Of a DNA stretch of 64,000 nt, positions 11,600 through 22,482 are shown one piece after another. The notes beneath the pieces were generated by a model. It did not search any database, was not told the DNA's origin, and worked only from the letters and a program-made list of their open reading frames with translations. Every line of letters starts with the position of its first letter. Position 1 is the first letter of the stretch. Source of the DNA: Hydrangea macrophylla. Taxonomy: Eukaryota; Streptophyta; Magnoliopsida; Cornales; Hydrangeaceae. Location: NCBI GenBank assembly GCA_033977485.1, contig CM066998.1, positions 54,650,274 to 54,714,273 on the forward strand. Reading direction: 5' to 3'. A program made the position numbers and the translations under genes.

Positions 11600-13340
11600 G
11601 GGGAGAATGATTCTAGTAAGGCTGAATGAGATAGAGCTCATGAAGCTGATGGGGATAATGCTAAAGAGAAAGTTTGATGAAGAAGACGAGGAATGGGGCA
11701 TTAATCTTGAGGGTTCTCATATGAGTAACAATTCTGAGTCTTATTGTGAGTACGCTCAAAGTGAAGAAAGTCATGGTGGTTCAATACATGATGAGGGTAG
11801 GAATACAGATGGTGAGGATGGGTGGTCTAATTACTCTTCTAATGACGAATGTGGCTCAGATTCAAGTGGTGAGGTGAGGAAAAAGAAAGATATACTTAAG
11901 GGTAAGGCATATTCAAATATCTTATGTGGAAAAGAATTCCATATAGCACCTGGGGAAAACTTGTTTTAGAGAAAGGATTGTTATTTGCAAATGTGAACAA
12001 GTTTAGAGAAGTGTTAAGAGATTACACTATTCAAGAGGTGTATTGATTAGGGACAAGAATGAAAAGAGTCGGGTAATGAGTCATTGTGTAGCCATTGGGT
12101 GTCCTTGGAGGGTACATGCCTCTCCTCTCCAGGACGGGATTACTTACAAGATCAAAACATACACCCAAGAGTATACATGTGTGAGGGTAAACACAAATAA
12201 GGAGGCAACATCAACATAGATTGCCAAGAAGCCAGGGGATAGACTTCGAGAGAACCTAGAAATGAAAGTGGATGCACTATATGCAGCTCTTCATAGTATA
12301 TATGGTCTTTTGGCTAAAAATCTTAAACTTCATAGAGCTAAGAGAAAGGCACTTAATGCTTTGGAAGGTGATCATGCAGAGTCATATAGTTTTTTGAGAA
12401 GTTTTGGTAATGAAATCATGAAGGCCAACCCTGGAAGCATAGTCAAGAGTCATATACATTTTTGGAAAACATGTAGGGTATACAATAGTTTAGAATTCGA
12501 GGAAGGCATGAACGCCTTAAAGGAAGTGTCTGAGTTAGATTACAACTACTTGATGAATGGAGTGCCCTTGCAGTCTTGGGCAAGACATATGTTTATGAAA
12601 GGATTAAAACTGACCATGTCACCAAAAATTTGAGAGAATCCTTTAATAGTTGGGTAGGTCAGTATAGGAGTAAACCAATTATAACCCTTCCTGATATGAT
12701 TAGGAGTAAACTAATGGATAGGATTCAGATGAGATATCAGAAGGGATGTATTATGGAGGGCACGGTTACACCTAACATAAGGAAGAAATTGATTAAGGCA
12801 ACTTGACAATCAAGGTTGTGCAAAGTGGTTTTTGCAAGGGGTGAATACGAGGTGGTTGATGAAGGTATAAGACATATGTTAGATTTGAGCTCAAGGACGT
12901 ACGATTGTAGGTCATGATAAATTTCAGGAGTCCCATGTAAACATGCAGTTATAGCAATTCCATATCAACCCCACAATACACAAAAAACCTTTGTGATGGA
13001 TACTTTACAAAAGATGTGTATCTCAAAGCTCGTGGAAAGATGATCCACCCCATTGTGGATTAGAAACGTTGGCCTCCTGATGGATTCGATCCTATTAAGG
13101 CTCCACCATTTAAATAATTACCTGGCAGACCCACAAAGAATAGGAGAAGAGAGGTTGGGGAGGCTACACCTGGGAGAAGTCAATCTAAAAGAAATTTGAC
13201 AGTAAAATGTAGTATTTGTGGTGCTTTGGGTCGTAATCAGAGAACTTGTCAACGAGCTCCTGTTCAAGTAAAAAGAAAGGTAAATGTTGGGACACCAACC
13301 ATTCAGAATACAAATGTTGATGTGGTATACACTTTCCACT
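11600..13340 (+). pseudogene. MULE (MuDR-like) transposase relic lacking the DDE core
   Basis: An acidic N-terminal stretch (11607-11969) leads into the MuDR DNA-binding region: LLFANVNKFREVLRDYTIQE, then VAIGCPWRVHASPLQDG near 12090-12150. 12262-12440 reads the linker with GDHAESYSFLRSFGNEIMK. The chain then jumps from WKTCRVYN straight to SLEFEEGMNALKEVSELDYN (about 12475-12550), so the catalytic domain with all three acidic residues is missing. Post-catalytic sequence follows (LRESFNSWVGQYRSKP, TVTPNIRKKLIKAT), a SWIM finger (TYDCRS then ISGVPCKHAVIAI, 12890-12960) and a CSICGALGRNQRTC knuckle near 13205. Stops and frameshifts are present; it cannot transpose itself. Confidence 0.85.
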
Positions 13341-13860
13341 ACATATCACATTTGCTATTTTAAAATTCTAAAATTGTTGATGTTTGCTTTCTACATGTTG
13401 ATGTTTGCATACTCAGGGGCTAGAGACAGTGGTCTTAAAAGCTCTCAATCTAGTAGAGGAAGGGGTCTCAACAACTCTCAAACACCAAGAGAAAGGGGTT
13501 TCAACAACTCAAACACCAAGAGCAAGAGGTTTCAACAACTCCATGTCCACTAACTCTACTCATCCTAGTGGCCATAATTGATGTTGTTTTGAGATATAAT
13601 AGCAAATAAGGTGAATATATATGTAGTTATAGGGGCTGGGGTATACATATATTTTTGGCCAGATTATAAGAGTTTTTTGGGTTACTGTCGTTAGAATACA
13701 ACCATACATATATGATTATGTTCTTTTGGGACATGTAATCGTGTTTTCTAGAACATGTAATCGATGGATGAATGGTATTCCAATGTTACCTTTTGGCTTT
13801 TGGACATAATTAATGGTATCCAAAGTATTTTTGTACATATCTTACCAGGTGTGAACATAG
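13341..13860. other. Spacer downstream of MULE
   Basis: An imperfect short repeat (AACAACTC, ACACCAAGAG) lies at 13440-13540. The rest is AT-rich without recognised features; the MULE's right end should lie here but was not identified. Confidence 0.35.
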
Positions 13861-13861
13861 G

Positions 13862-14085
13862 GTGTATGTGTGTGTGTGTGTGTGTATGCTCTCCCATGTG
13901 TGTGTTCAAGTGTATGAACAGAGGTGTGTTTATGTGTATGTGTGTGTGCCCAAGTGTGTGTTCGAGTATATAAATAGAGTGTGTGTGTGTGTGTGTGTGT
14001 GCCCAGGTGTGTGTGTTCGAGTATGTGCGTGTATGTATGTGTGTGTGTGTGCAAATGAGTGATCGGCTGTGTGCAAAAGTGTGTG
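13862..14085. repeat. Interrupted (GT)n microsatellite field
   Basis: Runs of TG separated by short unique stretches (CCCATGTGTG, TTCGAGTAT) give about 200 bp of purine/pyrimidine alternation. Open frames here on both strands (CVCV, THTH) are by-products. It lies next to the left end of the chromovirus. Confidence 0.9.
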
Positions 14086-14128
14086 TTAAGATATGAATTT
14101 GAAAGAAGAAGAATTTAGGAGATTCTCA

Positions 14129-16319
14129 CGACACAACCCTCTATACGCAGAAATAGAACATGTGGCATGCCACCAATGCTCAAATAATTCATTAAAATAT
14201 TATAGCAGCGGAAAAGAACACTTAAAACAATGTTTAGTATTTAAAACTTTTGAAAACGATGCCTTTCGAGTTACAAAATCCTTATAAAATTGAAAACGTA
14301 ACTATATTTCGAACTGGATGAATTTATGTTAAAAGGGGTCCCAAAGGCACCCTAAGAACCAAACAAAATATTTAAATAATTTTTGGAAGGGGTAGAAAAA
14401 TGTTTCATGCAGGGGTCATTTCGACCAATCGAACGGATCCCTTCAACAGGCCAAATGACCCTTGGGCAGGAACCCTTTAAGGCAAAGGGTACTTCGACCG
14501 GTCGAATTGAACCCTTCGATCGATTGAATGACCCCGTGGCAGAACTCTTGCCTAGAAGTCACCCAACCTTCTCACCTTAACAATCCTTAAACCATACTTG
14601 CATGATTCCATACTTCTCAACTATACTAAGGATACAAGATAACATTCTTTTTAATCCTTGAAACAAAAACAGAATTGAAATAAGTTAAGGGCTCGTTCGG
14701 ATTAAAACATAGAAGTACGATTCCATCCTTCCAAAATCCAGATTCGATAAATAAAACATACAAAACGCAAATCCAGGAGTTCAGATTTATTACAACTTAG
14801 CCAAAAGAAGTTTTAATACCTATTACAATATTACAAAACCATTCCAAACTTTCCAAGTCAAAAACATAGTTCTAGCTACCCGAAAAGCTCACTATTACAA
14901 CAATTGGAATGGAAAGCAAAAATATATACAAGAGGATCCCTGGCATTCCCATCGGCCTCACTCTTCTCGCTTTTTTCCCTTTCTTCCTTTCACCTGCAAT
15001 GGAGTAAATCTCCACTGCTCAGCTATATGCTGAGTTTACAATTCTAAACATATGCTTATATGATAATTCATGTTTTAAAACATCTAAACACATCAAATAG
15101 TTTCTAGGGTGAGTGGTACGTTTCCATCCGATACATGAAATTGATGTCGTGGAAGGCCCTCCTCTTCCATGCATCCCATGCTCTAGTTGGGCCTTCCTCC
15201 ATACCAGGCACCGTGTCCTGGCTGGGCATTCCTCCATACTAGACACAATGACTATCAATGTCACAATCCTCAAACTTCGAGTAGCTTATTCCCGGATGGA
15301 ATGCACCAAACCCCCCTTTGACCCAAGTAGACACATAGCATGCTCACATAAACATTTATATGTGCTTTTCTTGCTTTCTCACGTGCATAATTAACGGGCC
15401 TAATTAATACATGAATTTCGCCCGGATCCAAATATCACATCGGATACCTAAAACATGTAATTTCCTATAGGCTTAGAATTCATACCTCATGCAAACGTCC
15501 TATAACTTTGAAGGATTAACTAGAGGCCCGATTAAACGTCGGATCTTAGATTATACGCTATTCCTACAAGTTATAAATGGTTTTCCTCCAAAATTCTAGA
15601 ATTAGTATTTTATAAAACTTAACCGAATAAGGCCTAAGTGGTATCAAAATGAAGCTCTTACCTCAAGGAGTTTGAATATGAAATTTGAGAGAAAATAAAC
15701 GGGCAGAAGTTCGTTGATTTGAGTCAAGAAGCTCAAAGCAATAAATCACCTCTTGATTAGGTTCTCTAGAAAAGTTGAAATGAAAATATCTTGAGTTTTC
15801 TTTATATAGGTAACACTCTCGGAAAATTGTGTTTACCTCCCCACAAGTATCCAAACTCTTAATTATTCCTGAAAACGTCTTACACGTCTAATTCATTACT
15901 CCACGAATGAAAAATAAAATTTACAAAAGTTTCCGACTAAGTTCTGTTTGTCACTGTAATTACGTTTCAAAAACTATTTTCGTGAAATTTCTAGATAACC
16001 TACCTTTTATACAACGTATCCTATTGGTTATCGTCAAACCCATCAAATTGATCCTAAAGAGGATTAAAACTATCAGAAATTATGCTACACAGGTAATATC
16101 AATATTGATATATACCAGATAAAATCAAATAACATTTAAATCACATAAATGTCATTTAGTCAAATCAATGACTCGTGATTCTCGGATTACCGTGTTCTCA
16201 ATTGATAGCTCACCGTTGATCCACGTCAACTTCACCTCAATTATTAACCAACATTAATAATTCCATAAATTCACTTATATAATTTAAAACGATATGATTT
16301 TTTCGGGACGGGTGTGACA
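14129..16319 (-). repeat. 3' LTR of minus-strand Tekay-type chromovirus
   Basis: On the minus strand the LTR starts at 16319 with TGTCACACCCGTCCC, directly after a polypurine tract, and runs to about 14129, aligned to the intact partner edge at 25100. A TATATAAA box sits at 15801-15808 (minus), 511 bp into the LTR, and the related plus-strand solo LTR at 25484 has its box at the same offset. Near its 3' part are three spaced palindromes of the form TTCGACCGGTCGAA (14420, 14493, 14515). Its partner is the split LTR starting at 25100. Confidence 0.85.
15801..15808 (-). promoter_or_regulatory. Chromovirus LTR TATA box
   Basis: TATATAAA on the minus strand, 511 bp from the LTR start. The related solo LTR at 25484 has TATATATA (25997-26004) at offset 513, which supports a real core promoter. 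Confidence 0.6.
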
Positions 16320-16337
16320 ACTCTCCCCTCCAAAAAG
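16320..16337 (-). promoter_or_regulatory. Polypurine tract of chromovirus
   Basis: The minus strand reads TTTTTGGAGGGGAGAGT immediately before the LTR start TGTCAC. This is where plus-strand DNA synthesis would be primed. It fixes the orientation of the element. Confidence 0.85.
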
Positions 16338-17375
16338 GAAGTTTGTCCTCAAACTTATACCTCGTGAGTCGAACAGATACGGATACTCATTCCTCATCAC
16401 TTCCTCATTCTCCCACGTAGCTTCCTCGACTGTATGACTATGCCATAACACTTTCACCATTGGAATTGTCTTTGTTCTGAATACTCATTCCTTCTGATCC
16501 AAGATCTCTAATGGATGCTCTACATATGTCAAGTTTTCTTGGATCTGCATTGGTTCAGGTACTATGATCTTACTCGTATCCGTCATACATCGTCTTAACA
16601 TTGACACGTGAAATACATTATGCACAAATGCCAACTCCGATGACAAGGCTAGGCGATAATCCACTGGTCCTACCCTCTCTAGGATTTGAATGGTCCTACA
16701 AACCTTAGGTTAAGCTTTCCCCGCTTCCCGAATCGGACTATGCCTTTCGAAGGCAATTCCCTCAAGTGTACAAAGTCTCCTACTTCAAAAGTCATCAGTC
16801 GTCGCTTAGAGTCTGCATAGCTCTTGTAACGATTTTGAGCTACCTTAAGTCACTCTTGGATCAGTTTTACCTTTTCTGTAGTCAACTGTATTATCTTTAG
16901 TCCTATCAACCTTCTTTTCCAAACTTTGGCCCAGTGAATCAGGCATTGACACTTATGCCCATACAAAGCTTTATACGGTGCCATCCCAATGCTTGACTGA
17001 AATCCGTTGTAGTAAGCAAATTCAATTAATGGCAAGTGCTTCTCCCGGTCACCCAAAGTCTAGAACTTACAACCTCAACATATCCTCTAAGGTCTGAATC
17101 GTCCGTTCTGACTATCTGTCTGTCTGATGATGAAAAGCAGTACTGAAACTCAACTTGGTACCCATAGCTTTCTATAAACTTCCCCAAAACCTTGACGTAA
17201 AACTACTATCATGAACAGATATGATCACTGCTAAAACCCCATGTAGTCTTACAATCTCTTTCACATACAACTCTGCTAGTCTAGACGGCTTAATCGTCTT
17301 GATCGGTAGAAAATCAGTTGATTTCGTTAATCTATCAACTATAACCCAAATCTTGTCGTTCTTATTAGATGATCA
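16330..17375 (-). pseudogene. Chromovirus integrase and chromodomain remnant
   Basis: On the minus strand the integrase core shows [15 protein letters not shown] (first Asp), [13 protein letters not shown] (second Asp) and SERTIQTLEDML (Glu). The conserved HLPLIEFAYYNGFQSSIGMA and the YGHKC block follow at 16850-17056. The end reads WHSHTVEEATWENEEVMRNE (about 16400), the C-terminal chromodomain of Tekay/Del elements, which targets integration to marked heterochromatin. The zinc-binding HHCC region is missing: sequence goes from RNase H straight to the core near 17375. Stops and frameshifts throughout. Confidence 0.85.
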
Positions 17376-18748
17376 TGGAAATCCATAAACAAAACTCTTG
17401 TGATCCGTAAAGATCTCACATTTCTCCCCGTACAAGTAATGTCTCCAAATCTTTAAAGCATGGATTATCGCAGCCAATTTAAGGTCATAAATCGGATAAT
17501 TAACCTCATGTGTCTTCAACTATCTAGATATGTAGGCAATTACCTTGCCACCTTGCATAAGTACACACCCCAAGCCATGATGCGAAGCATCACTATGGAT
17601 CACAAATCCCTCTCATCAACTGTGACTTCAACTCCTGAAAACTATCTTCACATTCTTGACTCCATTCAAATGTAACACCCTTTCTCATCAACTTTGTCAT
17701 AGGCATTGAAATCTTCAACAAGTTCTCAATGAAATGGTGATAGTATCTAGCTAATCCTAAGAAACTTCGGATTTCTAACACCGACGTCGGCCTTTGCCAA
17801 TTAGATACAGCTTCTACCTTGTGAGGATCAACTGAAACTCTATTCTTCTCAATCGCATGACCAAGAAAAGTAATGCTAGGTAGCCAAAATTCACATTTCT
17901 AAAATTTCCCAAATAGTTGCTTCTCTCGCAATCTCTGAAGTATAAGTCTCAAATATTTTTCATTCTCTATGTCACTTGACGAACAGATAATAATGTCGTC
18001 TATGAACACAATCACAAAGTCATCCAGATACTCCTTAAAGACTTGGTTCATATGGTCCATGAACGCGGCTGGTGCATTTGTAACACCAACTAGCATTACT
18101 AGAAACTCATAATGTCCTTAGCGCGTTCTGAAAGCTGTCTTCTCCACATCCTCGGCTTTTACTTTCAACTGATGATAGCCCAATCTTAAATTGATCTTGG
18201 AAAATACTTTTGCCCCATGAAGTTGATCAAATAGGTCATCGATTCTGGGCAACGGATATTTGTTCTTGATTGTCAACTTGTTTAACTCTCGGTAGTTGAC
18301 ACACATACGCATTGAACCATCTTTCTTCTTCACAAACAATACTAAAGCTCTCTAGGTGATATGCTAGGTCGCATAAAACCTTTGTCAAGTAACTCGTGTA
18401 GTTGGATTTTCAATTCTTTTAATTCTACGAGTGTCTTCCTATACAGTGCTTTTGATACCAATCTTGAGCCTAGTATTATCTTGATGGTAAACTCAATCTC
18501 CATCTCTATAAGAACATCTGGAAAGTCATCTGGGAATACATCCGGATACTTCTGTACTACTACATTATCCTCTACTTTCGATTCAGTAGTCAAAATATCA
18601 ATTACTGAACATAAAAATCCCTGACATCCCTTTTTCAACAACTTACCCACTCGGATAGCTGAAATCAAGTATGGTGGCGGTGTAACCCCACTCCCTTGAA
18701 AACAAAAGTTCCTATGCACCGGTGATAAAAAATTAACCTCTTTCCGTT
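17376..18748 (-). pseudogene. Chromovirus reverse transcriptase-RNase H remnant
   Basis: Minus-strand pieces read in order: LRELLDKGF-like RT entry (HELLDKGFMRPSISP, 18342-18812), [20 protein letters not shown] and [13 protein letters not shown] (18118-18339), a catalytic box [10 protein letters not shown] (YXDD variant, 17899-18096), then the RT/RNase H link EIRSFLGLARYYHHFIEN (17593-17781). RNase H motifs are recognisable to 17376 (TDHKSFVYG). Breaks separate the pieces. The N-terminal side is cut at 18748 by a solo LTR; coding resumes at 21395. Confidence 0.9.
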
Positions 18749-21389
18749 TGTGGATATCGCAATTTTTCCTACCCACAGCTTTTTCAAATTCAAAACACAA
18801 ACGAGTCGCCACTTAATTTTTTATGAGAAATTAAGAAACTATTTTAAAGAAAACTGATCTTTTTTTAGAAATCAGAGATTAACTAGGTCCGGGGATTATG
18901 GAATGAGAGAGAAAGGAGTCCTACGGACTAAAACACCCTCTCTCATCCTATCTCGCGATAGGCCTCTACTCATCATCCTTTCAATGAAATTATAAATCTA
19001 AGCATGCCCTCAACTAATACATAGATATAAATATACATCACACAAGCATGTTGAAATAGTGTAAAATTGCTAATGACAAAATATCATTCAAAACCAAGTA
19101 GTTCGATTAGCAAGCAATATGATATGCAAAATAGAGAACTAGAGAACTTACTCGGGGTCCAACCGCAAAAACGTGCAATGCATACAAAAGTTGAAATCCT
19201 AATAAGAGAGTCTCTAATACGCATATATACACACATAAGGCAAATTTTAATTCTAACGTGTCTCACATGGGGTCGAAAAATCAATGAAATTAATGGATAA
19301 TTAAGCCAAGGGAGAGTCAAAAGATCATACCTCATCAGCGCTACAAAACAAGGGTTAGTCCATATGATACATAAGATATAAAGTTAGATGACAATCCTAG
19401 CCTTCTAGCTTAGATTCTATCAAATGTAATCAAATCTAGAGCAAACGAATCCTAAGTATAAACATTGAGCCACACGGATGAATGTATACATGAACAAGAG
19501 TAAATTATAAAGTATTCACTAATTTGGGTCACTTAAACTTTGAATTGAAGCTTAACTAATCATTATTGGAATGTGGTTTAAGCCTTAACTCATGAAAACA
19601 CCATTTGAGCCATTATTTACAAAATTTACCAAATTTGTCACAAAATTCTAGAAATTCCAGAGATCAGACCTTGACTTTAAGAATTTGAAAAGCATATTTC
19701 TGATGGTTTGATCTTAATGATTTTTGGTCACAAGGTACCTTTATGAGTCAGTTTCTAACCCAAAAAGAAAATCAAAGTTCCAACGGTTAGATCTCTGGGA
19801 ATCAAATAAACACTAGACATCGCTCAGGAATTTCCAACTCTCTGTCCAGAAATTTTGTATGATTTTCTAAAACTAGTAAAAAAATCTAAAAGACTCTAAT
19901 CTTTTTATGGGGTCTTGTTAACACATTAAACTTCATAGGAAAAATTATTTGGGGCCAAGGAAATCCAACTAAGGTTCTAATTTATTTGTTTCAAAGAGGT
20001 GTTACTATTTTAAAATTCTGGACAGATTGTTGTTGTTCGACAAAACTCATGACCAAACCACTTTAGACATCTCTTTAAAACAAAAATTACACTGGTAGAA
20101 CTTTGAGTTATAGACACTTTCCCATTGGTTTCATTCAGTTCCAATGGTTCGATGTTTAACTAAAAATCTTTGATGAAAAGTGGTTGACGAACTCACTGCA
20201 TCTTTTGTCTAGTTTATGTTTTACTTACTAATTTTAACTACTAAACCATTAAGTTTGGCTTAAGTTAAACTAATTCTCCTACCATTTGATGGTCATAGGA
20301 GACTAATGACTCCTACACTTGATTGACTTCAATGAAGTATGAAGAAAACTTCATAAAGTCCTTAGATAACAAGACCAAATCATGGAAATGGATTTGAACT
20401 TGTCAACCAAACATGCTAATTATCACTTCTAATCTTTTTATAAACCATGAACTTATAAGAAAACTAAGAAGTTTCAAATCAAGAGATTCATATGAGACAT
20501 TGAAGGTCTCATAAATCCCAAGAGATGGATACAATAAAAAAAGTAGAGACTCAAAGTTCAAACATTAGCCAAGTTAACATGTATTTGAAGAATGATTTAG
20601 TATAGAGTCTACCTCTAAATATCCTCAACTTAGTGATTTGGAGGATTTTCACAAGTTAATCAAGCTCTTCAATTCTAACTCACACACAAACTTCTTCTTC
20701 AAATTACAAAAGCCACTCTTAAGTGTATTTAGAAAAATTTTCTAGAGGTTTAGAGGAAGAAGAATCAAGATAAGGTTGGGAGATTCAAAAAGCTTATCCT
20801 TTACAATGGGATATTCACCCTCTTTATATAGGCAAATTGAAAAGGGTATTTTAGTCATTTTAGGGGCAAAAGCACTGATTTTGTATGTCCTTTTGATGGA
20901 ACAAAACGTGTTGTATTACAGTTGTCTGCTTGAAAATGCGGCACTTACTGTAGATGGAAGCGGCAGTCAGTGATAACCGGTACGGCACTCAATGAAAGCC
21001 ACAGCGGCATTCATTAATTACCGCATCAGCATTCACTGAATGTCGCAGATAACTCCAGGAACTGCCATTTCTTAAATTTTGCGACACTTGAATGAAATTG
21101 GCGGCAATCACTAACTACCATTGCAACACTTACTGAATGTCGAACGACATTCAGAGAGTGCTGTACCGGCAACCCGAGAGTGCCGCAGAAGTATGCCATG
21201 TGTCGTTTTCTCTATTCTCTCTTTTCCTTTCTCTTTTTTCTCTTCTCTTTGTTTTTGTTTGAATTGAAGAGCCTTTTGAAGAGCTTGAATTATCTTTGGA
21301 AGCCCTAAGTTAGTCGGGCATTGTCATCATTGGATCTTAGAGGTGATACTCCCCTTTTTTGACGTTTGGTCAAAATTAGGGTGTCTACA
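18749..21389 (-). mobile_element. Solo LTR of Tat-type gypsy, nested in chromovirus pol
   Basis: On the minus strand it opens TGTAGACACCCTAATTTTG at 21389 and ends GCGATATCCACA at 18749, close to the ends of element B's LTR. The 5-bp duplication CCGTT (18744-18748 and 21390-21394) is perfect. Length is 2641 bp. A TATATAAAG box lies at 20822-20830 (minus), with an array of decayed CGGCACTCA/TGAATGTCG palindromes upstream of it (20935-21190). The insertion splits the chromovirus between protease and RT. Confidence 0.95.
20935..21190 (-). promoter_or_regulatory. Palindrome array upstream of LTR TATA box
   Basis: Several imperfect copies of the 19-bp palindrome CGGCACTCANTGAGTGCCG (for example ATTCACTGAATGTCGC) precede the TATA box at 20822-20830 by about 105 bp in the minus sense. 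The same order is seen in element A, element B and two other Tat LTRs here. Confidence 0.6.
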
Positions 21390-21394
21390 CCGTT

Positions 21395-21731
21395 CACAAT
21401 CTATTGTGGCTTGGTAAAGGACTAACCAATCCATATATACATCAAAATGGTTCACAACAATCAGTATAATGTCTACAGTCATCAACTTCTCCCCTAGTTT
21501 GATCTCACAGTTCTTGTATATCATAGATGTTACTACTGGTTTACTAAGTGCTACAATAATGGATAATTCATATCCTAGTAGTGTGAATTTAACGTTCAAA
21601 TGCTCAACAAAATGATATGATATGAATGAATGCGTCGATCCCGAATCAACGAGTATGCATACTAAGTGTGTACATACAAGCACCATACCTGAAACCAATG
21701 TATCAGTAGCAGTAACATCTCCAGGATTCAT
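21395..21731 (-). pseudogene. Chromovirus protease remnant
   Basis: The minus-strand translation shows the aspartic protease motif ILVDSGSTHSFIS near 21630-21650, followed by GYELSIIVALSKPVVTS and WLVLYQATIDCER. It stops at the solo LTR; the frame continues in pol beyond it (KEVNFLSP at about 18740). Its role would be cleavage of the Gag-Pol polyprotein in the particle. Confidence 0.85.
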
Positions 21732-22477
21732 CTGAAATGATCTGTCCTCTCACTGTTCTATCTCTTATCTCCTCTCATTTGACTGCTTAGGCTGTGAACC
21801 ACTGGAAGCCATGGAACTCGCTCCTTGTTGAGGACACTTCCTCAGACAATCTTTCGCTCGATGTCCTAAGGTACCACAATCGAAACACTTGATTTTCGGA
21901 TAAGATGCAACACTTGCACTGTTTGCCGCTTTAACTTTGTTTTGGGAGTAAGTTAAAAAATATCGGCCGGTGTGTGGTCGATTACACAGTAACCACAATG
22001 GTATGTTACTTGGTACCCTCCTAGAATTACCAAAACTAGGACCAGAGCCTCGTGTAAATGGTCTCTTAAAAGATCTACCTTGGTTCCGATCAACACCCTT
22101 ATTACCTCGTTTGCCTTGCTGATTCTGTCTCTATCTTTCCATCCCACTTTCGGCTACAAGCATCGTTTGTTGCACTGCTACCACAATTAAATATTAATAG
22201 GTCTCTACCCTCAAATGTATATCCTCCCTTAACCTTCCTCGAACTTCCTTGCTCTATCCTCCTCCTCTAGCACTGAACTCTTTTCAAATCTCAACAATGC
22301 ATTATACTTGGAAGTATATTCGGTTACGGTCATGTATCCCTGTCGGAGACTGTCGAACTCTCTCTTTTTTGCGTTGTGAGCGACTTGTGGAAAGAATCGG
22401 TGATTAAACTCCACCTTGAACCCTTCCCAAGTTATCATCTAGAACATTTATCCACCAATTCTGGGCTTCACCCCTCG
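21732..22477 (-). pseudogene. Chromovirus gag C-terminal part with zinc knuckle
   Basis: 22229-22438 (minus) carries the capsid domain (FKVEFNHRFFPQVAHNAKKR, then VTEYTSKYNALLRF). A CCHC knuckle CFDCGTLGHRAKDC lies at about 21850-21890. Frames change near 22150 and 21980. The N-terminal part of the same gene continues at 24569-24894, beyond a nested solo LTR. AQNWWINVLDD is read just before the break at 22477. Confidence 0.85.
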
Positions 22478-22482
22478 ATACG

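Noticed and set aside
13764..14062. Cys/Val- and Thr/His-rich open frames on both strands
   Set aside because: By-products of the (GT)n field; no domain.
15113..15394. Short frames in the chromovirus LTRs (also 26554-26802, 50507-50767)
   Set aside because: They recur only as parts of the same LTR in its several copies, differ in length between copies and show no coding conservation.
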